From assembly GCA_035610365.1 (NCBI GenBank), contig CM069433.1:53248487-53312486 (forward strand): 64,000 bases of DNA, given 5' to 3'. Shown piece by piece: positions 34,501 through 42,842 of the stretch. The number at the start of each line of letters is the position of its first letter. Within the stretch, counting starts at the first letter, position 1. Position numbers and translations under genes: made by a program. The notes beneath the pieces were generated by a model, which had not been told where the DNA came from, did no database searches, and saw only the letters and a list, made by a program, of their open reading frames with translations. Source of the stretch: Aquatica leii (taxonomy: Eukaryota; Arthropoda; Insecta; Coleoptera; Lampyridae).

Positions 34501-34783
34501 AACCTAACTGACTAAAAATTTCCCAACCCTTAGAACCAACAATAGTGCGAGAAGCGCCACTATCTAATAAACTTAAAATTTCGTGACCAAAAACTTTAAC
34601 GTAGACAAACGGTCTTTCGTCAGACTCAGCAGACTCTAAAACATAATCTAACACGACTCTATTCTTATCAAAACTCTTTTTCTTCGAAGAATGTAAACTA
34701 TTAAAATATACAGCCGATTTAACTTTAACCTCTGACGTCACTAAACGGCTTCTTAGTACGTCCTTGACTCGTTTCCCGAACAC
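31547..34783 (-). CDS. pol: Gypsy-2 pol polyprotein (protease, RT, RNase H, integrase)
   Basis: 1078 residues without a stop, -1 relative to gag with a 31-base overlap and no ATG at its start, so frameshifting at GGGAAAC (34777-34771) is the likely route. Protease LLDSGASRTIVG; RT with KVNKVTEKDAYPLP, LPFGLANAPASWQ and VYLDD; RNase H TDASDFGLGS; integrase H-H-C-C finger; and D, D, E in STDLVGP, LCDNGTQF and NPTERVNR. Unlike Gypsy-1 it keeps the Val before YLDD and the Asn in KVNKVT, both usual for active Ty3/gypsy RTs. Differences from Gypsy-1 number roughly 13 scattered residues. Confidence 0.96.
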   Translation of the reverse strand: MFGKRVKDVLRSRLVTSEVKVKSAVYFNSLHSSKKKSFDKNRVVLDYVLESAESDERPFVYVKVFGHEILSLLDSGASRTIVGSKGWEIFSQLGLKLNKSVKVNCIVANGKSVQSLGSLLVPIEIKGKIIVLEVLVVPDVPHNLILGVDFWKQAGIVPDLRKGEWRFENMDTISQLEDKDSVIKSRLDLSSEQLNQLDNLVSNHFSSSNKNFGCTNLIEHQIKTTSEPIKQRYYRVSPFIQKQIDLELEKMLKLGVVEKSNSAWSSPILLVKKKDNSYRFCVDFRKVNKVTEKDAYPLPYVSSILDRLRDAKFISSLDIKSAYWQIPLSEESKQYTAFTVPNRGLFQFTRLPFGLANAPASWQRLIDRVLGPELEPYVFVYLDDVIICAPSFEKHMEVLTEVLRRLREANLMLSKDKCHFCKPELKYLGFIVNSTGLSVDPEKVDAILRIPVPTGVAEVRRIIGMASWYRRFVPNFSTIIAPLTSLLKKNSSFNWTSDCDEAFQIIKNCLISAPILSCPDFNVPFTVQTDASDFGLGSVLTQFIDGEERVICYNSRSLTKCERKYSTTEKECLAVLWSIEKLRPYLEGTTFTVVTDHASLVWLHNLKEPTGRLARWAVRLQQFDFTIIHRKGKDHVVPDALSRSVPAIDNITTDCDTTEPKSSDKWLSKLMERVRSKPNAFPQWKISNGKLFKHVTVDYPDLRSENDNWREVVPKSKRLEILSKFHDEPTAGHLGIFKTLERIVPLYYWPKMKADVIRYINGCKVCITHKPEQKRPAGLMTRHPVVDKPWQLISTDLVGPLPRSKSGYSYILVVADYFSKFVLFFPLRSATAAAVTKRLEEDVFLMFGVPQYLLCDNGTQFRSSEFTKMVSSYKSKIIFNANYHPQANPTERVNRVMKTMLSSYIEDNHRHWDKYLAKVACAIRTAVHEVTGLTPFFANFGREICLDGSRHGKTTDSDTIDDLAFADRTFLAERGPAFREVYVDIKNRLNAAYVRAKHYYDLRRRPAPFEVGDTVWRKNYVLSDASRYFSAKLAPKFIGPFYVKRKVSYQTYELSDDTGASKGIWNAKDLKLNPTGDK

Positions 34784-36168
34784 TTAGAACAAGTGCGGAC
34801 CGTAACGTTAGATTTTCCACAACGATAACAAAATAAACCTTTCTTAGGTTCTTTGCAAGAAGCAGCTCGATGGTTTGGCTTCCTACAATTCCAACACAAT
34901 TGCGGACTACTTCGATTAGAAGAAGCAGGCGCATTAACGATAGCTAACCTTCGTGAAGAAGGTGCGATATTAGAAGACGGTAGTCGTGAATTTTGTCTAA
35001 CAGGTGGTGTAGATTTTTCACCACTACTAACGTTATTCGAAGAACGAGAAACGGCAATGTCCTTAACTTGAGATGTTACATAAGCGAGATCAGGCTCCAT
35101 GTCCTGCTTTCGACGAGATGGAGGCGTGTAAGCTTCAATAGCTTGCATGCGGTCCTCGATAATACGACCAAATTTAATTAACTCCTCAATTGAAGTAACT
35201 GACGACAAACCAAGCTGAGTTTGATAAACGGGAGAAATATTTCTTAATAAAATCTTTAACTGTTTTTCTTCAGAAAAAGGCTCATCGAGACGTGAAAACA
35301 TGTTGCGAATAATTGCAACGTAAATACCCATAGGTTCATCATTAGCTTGAGTGCGACGCTTAATTTCCTCAATAAGTCGTTCGTCATAATCGGTAGGCTG
35401 GAATTGTTCACGTAAAAACTTAACTAAGTCTTCCCAAGAATTAACTGAATTACGAATAGATCTAACAAAAATCAATGCATGACCTGTAAAAAGATCAGTA
35501 CACTCCAAAAATAACTGATGACTTGAAACGTTACGCGATAATTGAAGTTCGGCAACTCGTTCTAAGAATGCATTCAATGAAATTGATTTTGCATCACCAG
35601 AAAACTTAAGGTTCCATTTTGAAACTGAAACACTCTTAACATGACTAATAAAATTTGGACTAACAGCAGAAGACGTCGGTAAAGCGTTATCAACTACAGA
35701 AGGTTGAACGATAGGTTCGATGACTTCATCGGCGGAAGTAGACGGATTTGAAACAACAATTTGTTTATCCAAAAGTTCATACTGCGAAATTAAAACAACT
35801 AAATCTTTTAATAACTCATCTTTAACTTGTGAATCGTCACCTTGAATAGGAATTGAATTGCCAATACGGTTTAACAAATATTTAATTTTGGTTTCAATTG
35901 TAGAAGAAATTTTTGTAGTTGGAGTAATTTTTAATGAATCTATTAATTTTCTAAGCTCATCGATACCTTCACGAATCGCTAATTTATCTGCATTAAAATC
36001 GAACGGATACACGGGACGAGATAATTTGCCGGTGGCTTCTTCAATAAGGAAATTCTTGAGTAAACCTCGTAACACGACAACACCTAAAGATGCATCACCG
36101 CCTCTAATCAAAATTTCATAACGTAATTCGTTATGCGATAAACGATCAACAATCAATTTGTAACCCAT
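34753..36168 (-). CDS. gag: Gypsy-2 gag
   Basis: 471 residues from an ATG at 36168, with the same capsid region and knuckles as Gypsy-1 (CWNCRKPNHRAASC canonical; CYRCGKSNVTVRTC with Val for His). It is four residues longer because the TAA that ends Gypsy-1 gag is TCA here, moving the stop to 34753-34755. The slippery heptamer remains in place, so the frameshift window is longer in this copy. Confidence 0.95.
   Translation of the reverse strand: MGYKLIVDRLSHNELRYEILIRGGDASLGVVVLRGLLKNFLIEEATGKLSRPVYPFDFNADKLAIREGIDELRKLIDSLKITPTTKISSTIETKIKYLLNRIGNSIPIQGDDSQVKDELLKDLVVLISQYELLDKQIVVSNPSTSADEVIEPIVQPSVVDNALPTSSAVSPNFISHVKSVSVSKWNLKFSGDAKSISLNAFLERVAELQLSRNVSSHQLFLECTDLFTGHALIFVRSIRNSVNSWEDLVKFLREQFQPTDYDERLIEEIKRRTQANDEPMGIYVAIIRNMFSRLDEPFSEEKQLKILLRNISPVYQTQLGLSSVTSIEELIKFGRIIEDRMQAIEAYTPPSRRKQDMEPDLAYVTSQVKDIAVSRSSNNVSSGEKSTPPVRQNSRLPSSNIAPSSRRLAIVNAPASSNRSSPQLCWNCRKPNHRAASCKEPKKGLFCYRCGKSNVTVRTCSKCSGNESRTY
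34771..34777 (-). promoter_or_regulatory. -1 ribosomal frameshift site GGGAAAC (Gypsy-2)
   Basis: Same heptamer and phase as in Gypsy-1 (G GGA AAC in the gag frame), but the gag stop is five codons further on. Conservation of the site while the neighbouring stop moved supports its being functional. Confidence 0.85.
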
Positions 36169-36246
36169 TTTAAAATGTAATTACAAAACGGTAAAATCTT
36201 CCAAAAATCACGAAACTTAACAGGCAAACTAAAATTCGAAAAAGGC

Positions 36247-36264
36247 CACACGCTGGAGACGCCA
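36247..36264 (-). promoter_or_regulatory. Gypsy-2 primer-binding site position (diverged)
   Basis: At the same distance from the LTR end as the Gypsy-1 PBS, the element strand reads TGGCGTCTCCAGCGTGTG. Only the first five bases agree with TGGCGCCCAACGTGGGGC, although flanking leader sequence is conserved. The complementary tRNA was not identified. Confidence 0.6.
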
Positions 36265-36273
36265 AATTATTTA

Positions 36274-38074
36274 TGTTACATGCCAAAATTAACACAAAGT
36301 CACTGCCTGCAATGTAGTAACATAAACGGGGGTTGTGCCACTAGCTCAATGGAGAAGGGTGGGTTTTATTTAAAATTCCGTGAAAAATTGGAAACGCGAT
36401 CGTCGTAAAAATGGAACTAGAACGGTAAAATCGTCAAATAATCGGTAAGGGCGCCAATCAAGGATTTCTGTAAGGGTAGCTTTCAAACCCCTGATTACCT
36501 GAAAGCTCATCCGGTTGGTTACAACCCCAAGAACTTACCTTGGGTTATAACAATTCTGAAAAACACTTAAACAAAAATTTACGTATGCGGCGGCTAAATG
36601 AATAAAAGCTCTTTACATTTAACAAGTTAACATTTATTGATTGAATAGTTAAAACAAAAACAAAATAAAATAACAAGTACTAATTGATATCAAATAAATT
36701 TGAATAAAAGAAATGAAATAATCTTAAGCAAACAAAAATGAACAATTTACACACAAAACATTACATTAAAATTTATATAAAAAAAAAGAAATGCTACTAC
36801 AATAGCGTTTTCAAATATAATTAAATCTCAAGATCTTGGCCGCATATTTATAACAAACAAATTAAATAACACAAAAAAAAAAACAATACAGTTTATAACA
36901 TAAATATGTCCGAACTTTAATTCGAACTAAACAAAATATAGTTTATAAGTCGTTACATTATCATATATTCGAAATACGAATCACTTCTCAAACGCAACAA
37001 AACGAAGTTAATTGATTTTAATTTCGCGCAAACACTATACGTGTTCATTGAAATAATTAAATTCAACGTTAGTCGTAATTTCAATTGACTCAAAATTGAA
37101 AGCTTTTACTGCATTTTTAATCGCGGGACACTGCACGATCAAACAACAAAATCGATAAATACCTTAATTCTTAATTGGTGACACCGGTTGAACTTTGGTC
37201 CAGTGGTTTTGAAAGCTAACACCTCGATGGACTTCGGCTGCTTCCCAAACAATAGAACAACGACGGAAGATATATCTCACAATTTAATTTTATAACCGCC
37301 ACAGGCGAATTTAGGATTTAATCATATACCACCACAACATTAAACCCCACAAACGTAACAGTTTATGTTTCAGAAATCACGAATTTTACACAAGCCGTAC
37401 TATACGAAATTTGAAGAAAAGTAACATTTTTCTCCACCACCTTAATTTTCACGATTTCTGACTAACTTCCGCGGTTCTACATAACGTCAGAGGGTAAATT
37501 ACCCTATATCTCCACTACATCTCACGGTAACCGGTATTTTTCATCACGACCCACGATCGAATGATGCCAAAAAAATCTAACTTTTCCAACACTTCTTATC
37601 CCCTACTTAACTAATTGCATGTGCGCAGTCAATTCGTGGTAAAAGAAAAAAACATTGAACAAACGAGAAAAACAAAGATGAAAATTATAATTAGTCGCAT
37701 GCGTTTTCGCACGTAGACTTTGGTTCACACAAGAACGCTGAGACTTGCATTACTGCAGGTGGCTTAATCAAAGTGTAATTACCAAGAAAAATGTATCAAC
37801 TTACATTCCACAAAGGAAGTCGTAAATTATATTGAATTGGTATTCTACGAAGATAACCAAATAAAGTACTAAATTAAACTCAAAATTACGGATCTGTATG
37901 CATTTAAAAGAAAATTTCTATAATGATTGAAAACAACTTGAAATATCATTAAACTCAAACCACACAAACAATAAACAAAACGTTCTTGATGCTAATACTA
38001 AATTAATAAATCGAAACACACAAAAAAAGAAAACTTACGGTGACTTTCACAACGAAATTCAAACGCAGGTAACA
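36274..38074 (-). repeat. Gypsy-2 5' LTR
   Basis: 1801 bp. It begins TGTTACCTGC and ends CATGTAACA on the element strand. It diverges noticeably from the Gypsy-1 LTR (indels and substitutions near 36340, 36470 and 36820) although the coding regions are nearly the same. Confidence 0.94.
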
Positions 38075-38078
38075 TACT

Positions 38079-38779
38079 CTAGTCAAACAAACAAGAGAAT
38101 TGCTAATTTCACTGCGAGTTAAAGCATCAACTACTTTAGACTGCGAATTTAAACAGTTGTGCTTAAATCTCAAACAATACGCGATTATTCTTTCTAATTT
38201 ACTCAAATTGGAAGATCTATCAAATGGGAAATTTTTGACTTGTAAGGTACTCAGACTAACAACCATCTTTTTCTCGGGAAGTTCGGAAGTAGTTTCTTTA
38301 GGAACAGGCCAAGAAGACTCAAAATCGTTTGGAAATTCCGGCCCTCTCCGCCACAAATTACTATTTCGTAGATCGGAAGGCATGAGTCCTCTAGATAATA
38401 AGTCAGCTGGATTGTGTACAGTGGGAACGTGTCTCCAAACGTAATTATTTGTAAGAGTGTAGATTTTAGCAACGCGGTGAGAAACAAAAGTTTTTAACTG
38501 GTTTGGTAAGGTTTTAATCCATCCCAAAACAATCATTAAATCAGTCCATAGGTAGCAATTGGCTACCTGACAATCAAAAAATCTATAGACATGATTTATT
38601 AAACGACTCAGCACCAGTGCACCACAAAGCTCAAGTTTTGGAACAGTTATTGTTTTCAATGGGACTACCTTGCTCTTTGAACATAAAAGTTTACAATAAA
38701 CCTTGCCTTCATTTGACACAGAGCAAATATACATAAATGCACGAACCGTAGGCCATAGTACTAGCGTATGAGAAGCCAT
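38079..38779 (-). pseudogene. BEL RNase H region and pol continuation, right of the gypsy insertion
   Basis: Open from about 38779 to the gypsy junction. Motifs in order: KVYCKLLCSKSKVVPLKT, ITVPKLELCGALVLSRL, YLWTDLMIVLGWI, FVSHRVAKI, WRHVPTVHNPADLLSRG, WRRGPEF, and a linker to the integrase. PKLEL.GA and NPADLLSRG are hallmarks of BEL/Pao RNase H. The usual SDAS motif just upstream is degraded by a frame change near 38780-38800. The open frame reported into the gypsy LTR (to 38003) is an artefact beyond 38075. Confidence 0.88.
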
Positions 38780-38903
38780 TTATTTCAATAGATAAAGGAT
38801 TTGCGCAAACTGCGTGCCTAGAGATTTTTAACTGGTTGAGAGTCACCAATTCTAAACGAAAATTGATCCATTTTATGCGGATATCATCAGGAATGCTCTT
38901 GTC

Positions 38904-39874
38904 CTACTCTAATTTATGCAACCAAAGTTGCTGCAAAATAAGTTTGGCGACCACCGTGCAAGGGCTGAGTAGGCCAAGCGGGTCAAATATTTGCGAATCC
39001 TCAGAAAGAATAATTCGTTTTGTGATTTTTGGTTGATTAGATTGTAAAATAGAATACACTAAATTATCATTCTTAAAATTCCATGACAACCCAAGCGTTT
39101 TTGTGCATGCATTGGAGCCAAGATCCAAAGAATGCGGATGAATGTAATCAGGATTTATATGTTCAAGAACGCGAGCATCATTTGCCATCCACTTCCTCAA
39201 AGGAAAACAACCAGAGTCTAAAACATTTAGCAATCCTACGCATAATTCTTGAGCTTCTTCAAGGGAATTAACACCGGCTAATAAATCGTCAACGTAAAAG
39301 TTCTCACGTATGATTTTTGAAACTTTTGGAGAGGTATGCTCACAATCACTGGCGAGTTGATGTAAACTACGAATAGCAAGAAACGAGGCTGAAGACGTGC
39401 CATAAGTTACCGTATTAAGTTCAAACGCTTGAGCTGGTTTAGAAAAGTCTTCTCTCCACAAGATACATTGCAAATGCCGCTGCGACGGACAAACAAGCAC
39501 CTGCCTATACATTTTTGTATGTCAGCAGAAAACACATATAAATATGACCGGAAGCTGAGCAATATAGAAAAAAGGTCCCTTTGAATAACAGGTTCAATCA
39601 TCTGCAAATCATTAATGGAGTATCCCGAGGCAGACGGAGAAGAACCGTTGAACACTACGCGCAGTTTTGTACTAACGCTTTCCTCTTTAAGTACTCCGTG
39701 GTGAAGCAAAAAGAAACATTTATCAATTGGGCACTGAGAAGGACTCATGTGACCAAGGTGAACACACTCACGCATAAATTCCGCGTATCTAACACGAAGA
39801 GAATCATTGCACTGAAATCTTTTCTCAAGCGAGCGCAACGACCTTTCAGCTTTAAAATAAGAATTTCCTAACAT
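38904..39874 (-). pseudogene. BEL reverse transcriptase, frameshifted
   Basis: Two frames carry one RT. 39874-39510: ERSLRSLEKRF..., MRECVHLGHMS..., FLLHHGVLKEES..TKLRVVFNGS and DLFSILLSFRSYLYVFSADIQK. 39512-38904: MYRQVLVCPSQRHLQCILWR..., TVTYGTSSASFLAIRSLHQL, then FYVDDLLAG, which is the catalytic YVDD, and IFDPLGLLSPCTVVAKL. A frameshift near 39512 lies between the ADI.KMYRQ halves. The catalytic residues survive, but the frameshift prevents a single protein. Confidence 0.9.
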
Positions 39875-40015
39875 TTCTTCATTCTTCTTGAAAGGAATTT
39901 TGACAATAAATCGACCGTCCTGATCTCAGGTAGTATTAGCAGCAAAATGAGTTTCACATTAAACCTCTTCTCGTGACATAGATGGAGAAGTAGGCACTTC
40001 TTCAAGTTTCCAAAA

Positions 40016-40468
40016 TCAAGAAAGCTGATCCTGAACATTGCAATCATTAGAAAAATTGCAAATAACGTTATTCGGCCGCGCTTCACTATTCAAAGATCCA
40101 CCAACAACCCAGCCTAAAAGAGTATTCTGTAATCTGAGTTGATTTGCACCAAGAGAAATTTGGCCTGTAGACAATAGTTTGTAGAAACAGGTGACGCCTA
40201 AAAGAATGTCAACTTCTCCTGCAATATTAAAATCAGGATCTGCTAGTCGAACCTTATTGGGAATAATTAGATGAGAAACATCTATCGAAGAACTAGGAAC
40301 AATACCAGTTATGCGCGGTATGATCAAACAGGACACGCTGAGCGTAAAGGCGGTGTGCATTGCCATCATATAAATGTTGCATTGCCCATCAATGTGAGAA
40401 AGGGTATTAGCTATGCCTGTCACCTGCATGTTTACAATAATTTTATTCAATCCCAATTTTTTAAACAA
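40016..40468 (-). pseudogene. BEL aspartic protease region without its active site
   Basis: Reads FKKLGLNKIIVNMQVTGIA, then VDILLGVTCFYKLLSTGQI and LQNTLLGWVVGG, the flanks of a BEL/Pao (A17-type) protease. The LLDSG active-site segment expected before the FITERLFKKLGL region is missing. The upstream frame ends VNVSEVRATS and stops at about 40477, and the downstream frame resumes one base out of phase. A small deletion plus frameshift is the simplest explanation. Confidence 0.75.
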
Positions 40469-40476
40469 TCTCTCAG

Positions 40477-41861
40477 TTATGAAGTTGCTCTGACTTCGGA
40501 AACGTTCACCATTGCAGTGGATAAAAGAACTCTTGAGCTACTCGACACAAAAAAAGAAATAGTAGCGTCAGTACTTGGAGATGAGATAGTTGAAATTGGT
40601 TTCTCTTGATCTGAAGATTCCGTATGCAAGTGCAGAAGTGGGTTATGCTTTGCCTTACAAATGCGGCAACTGTAAATAGATTTGCAATATTTTAAGGTGT
40701 GACCATTGCTTAAGCAGTTTATGCACATACCTAGACCACAAACCTTGTTGAGACGCTCCAATGTATCGATCTCTTTGAACTTATCACAATTATAAATCAG
40801 ATGAGAAGATTTGCAAAAATGACAAATAGGCTCAGTCGCAATTAATGATTTAGAGCGACTTTCACGCGTGTCTGGCGAATGAATAGGTCTTTTATTTTGA
40901 TCGAGAGTGGCCAAAAGCGAGGCTTTTTTCTTCAAAAACTTTATGAGATCATTGAAATAAACAATATTATCGTCAATTCTAAAATTCTCGAACTCCTTCG
41001 TAGTATAAGGATCTAACTTAGAATACAATAAATGAACTAAAAAAATGTTTCTTTGTTCTTCGGGATTTACTAATGAATCTACGGATCTTAAATTTCTTTG
41101 GAATGTGTCTATTAAATTTCGTAGCTTTGACGACGATTCTACAGTTATCTTTTCTAAATTAAATAGTGATTTTACATGATGGTAAATCAATGCTCGCGAA
41201 TTATTGTGCCTATCATTTAAACGATTTTATAATTTAAAGAAGTTGTAGGCATATTTTTCAATGATTCTGCAGCCTTAGCTGTCAAGGATGCCCTTAAATA
41301 GTGTAATTTATGCATATCAGGAAGTTCGTTATTTTTATGTATTAAACTAGTAAACATGTCGCAAAAATGCAACCAAGTTTCGGGATTTCCATTAAACGTC
41401 GGTAATTCTATTGAAAGCAACTTGATATGCTGTTTTTTAACACCGCTATCAGGAGAGTTGGCACGTGAACTTTCAGCTGTAAATGTAACTGATCTTAAAT
41501 CTGATTGAATACCTAATACATTGGGAGAACGCGATTTTAGAGCAGTGCTATCATAATTAGCTAAATGAACTTTAGCAACAGAAATTAATTTGAAATATTT
41601 ATCTTCAAACGCGGAGGTTTCGGCGTATTCAATTTCCAAATTATCGCTCGTAGTCTCGATTTCATCTTGCACTTGAGAAAATAAATCATAAAGCGGTTCA
41701 ATGTTCGTCAATTGCAAACTCAAACGCGCAACTTCAGCTTGCGATAACAAATTATCATCTGCATTTAATGAATTTAAATATGTCTCAAAACGTGTTAATT
41801 TAGCTTTGATCTGACCTCGTTTCCTGATTGGGTCCATAATAGACAAGTTACGCATATGCAC
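40477..41861 (-). pseudogene. BEL gag
   Basis: Two frames, 41861-41217 (214 residues) and 41190-40477 (237 residues), together make a BEL/Pao gag. The first contains the DUF1759-type segment IELPTFNGNPETWLHFCDMF followed by LRASLTAKAAESLKN. The second ends with cysteine knuckles CHFCKSSHLIYNC, CINCLSNGHTLKYC and CRICKAKHNPLLH. A stop and frame change at about 41217-41190 split it. The leader from 41862 to the PBS is non-coding. Confidence 0.88.
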
Positions 41862-42130
41862 GTGTCAAAAATAAGTAAATAAGTAATAATAATGCAAAAC
41901 AAATATGATTTCGAATGAAACAATGAACAAACAAGTACCAATTCTAAAATGTTCAGCTATTTTACTTTGAATCGCAATAGTAACAAATATAAGTATTAAG
42001 CATCACCCAAAAGGGTCGTATTTTATTATAAACATGTATACCATACCATTGCGTCAATAAAAAGGAATAGAATAATGGAGGCACTTTCTTTATAAGGGGA
42101 ACAATCCATTCAACGAAGTACATTTTCTTA

Positions 42131-42148
42131 TCCGTCTCGTTAGGACCA
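42131..42148 (-). promoter_or_regulatory. BEL element primer-binding site
   Basis: Directly next to the 5' LTR the element strand reads TGGTCCTAACGAGACGGA. The initial TGG is as expected for pairing with a tRNA 3' CCA end. The specific tRNA was not identified. Confidence 0.6.
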
Positions 42149-42355
42149 TGTTGAAACGTAAATAATTGTTACCTTTTTTTAATTAGAAAGAACACCCAAC
42201 ATCTCAGTTACAACGATAACTTTTTAATAATGCGATATAAAAAATAAGGGTTACATTTCTTCTTACATTTCTGTTCTGCACGAGTTAGTATGCGCGCATT
42301 ACCACGCAGTGGCTTACAGTTTTAACTCAAAAAATATAAGTATGCGGCCTAAACA
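42149..42355 (-). repeat. BEL element 5' LTR
   Basis: 207 bp, ending next to the GACTG duplication (42356-42360). It lies 278 bp upstream of the first recognised ceramidase exon, in the opposite orientation to that gene. Confidence 0.92.
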
Positions 42356-42632
42356 GACTGTTAAACGAGAGTTTCAAAAAAATTATTATTTTTTATTCTT
42401 ATCATAACTACGGTGTACTCAATTACAAAAAGTTTATTTTTAAAACGTTCTTAGAAATCCTAAACTTCCTTAAAATTACTTGTTCAATTACTTTAACAAA
42501 GGTATTTAATTTTATTGTAAAAAAATTGTATCGAAGTTAAAATAAAGTTTAAATATTTTTAGTAAGATTATAGAAATTTTTTGTTTGGTTATTAAATAAC
42601 AAATTCTTTTGTAACATTTGTTTTAATTTTAG

Positions 42633-42842
42633 GGTCCGTTTGTTGCAAGCTTTGCATCAACAAATTTAGGAGATGTGTCTCCTAATATTAAAGGCCCACA
42701 CTGTATTGATACTGGCGTTCCTTGTAAAGATGTTACAAGTACGTGTAATGGAGAAACACAACAATGCAGAGCTACAGGTCCAGGAAAAGACATGTACCAA
42801 AGTACGGAAATGATCGGAACAAGATTATACACAAAAGCGCTT
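42633..42842 (+). CDS. CDase: Neutral ceramidase exon A
   Basis: 70 codons after acceptor TTTTAATTTTAG, ending at donor GTAAGT. Encodes GPFVASFASTNLGDVSPNIK, which includes the catalytic Ser of GDVSPN, then PHCIDTGVPC and GPGKDMYQSTEMIG. Confidence 0.93.

Larger units (their letters stand above)
28302..38074 (-). mobile_element. Gypsy-2: complete Ty3/gypsy LTR retrotransposon
   Basis: 9773 bp on the minus strand, same family as Gypsy-1. LTRs are 28302-30101 (1800 bp) and 36274-38074 (1801 bp), TG...CA, with 4-bp target duplication TACT (28298-28301 and 38075-38078). It is inserted in the BEL pol frame. Gag (36168-34753) and pol (34783-31547) are uninterrupted and differ from Gypsy-1 at few residues, whereas LTRs and leader differ more. 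It carries about 0.9 kb (30187-31070) absent from Gypsy-1, and a different primer-binding site. No lesion was seen, so of the two it is the better candidate for a functional copy. Confidence 0.95.
26760..42355 (-). mobile_element. BEL/Pao LTR retrotransposon carrying a nested gypsy
   Basis: 207-bp LTRs at 26760-26966 and 42149-42355 (about 11 differences, roughly 5 percent) with TG...CA ends and a 5-bp target duplication GACTG (26755-26759 and 42356-42360). On the minus strand the order is gag (41861-40477), protease remnant, RT (39874-38904), RNase H (38779 on), integrase (28264-27279) and a C-terminal domain (to 27100), which is BEL/Pao order. Gypsy-2 (28302-38074) lies within pol. Without it the element is about 5.8 kb. 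Several frameshifts, a lost protease active site and a lost integrase motif make it non-autonomous. Confidence 0.93.

Noticed and set aside
38003..38078. BEL ORF continuing into the gypsy LTR
   Set aside because: The reading beyond 38075 is gypsy LTR sequence and not part of BEL pol.
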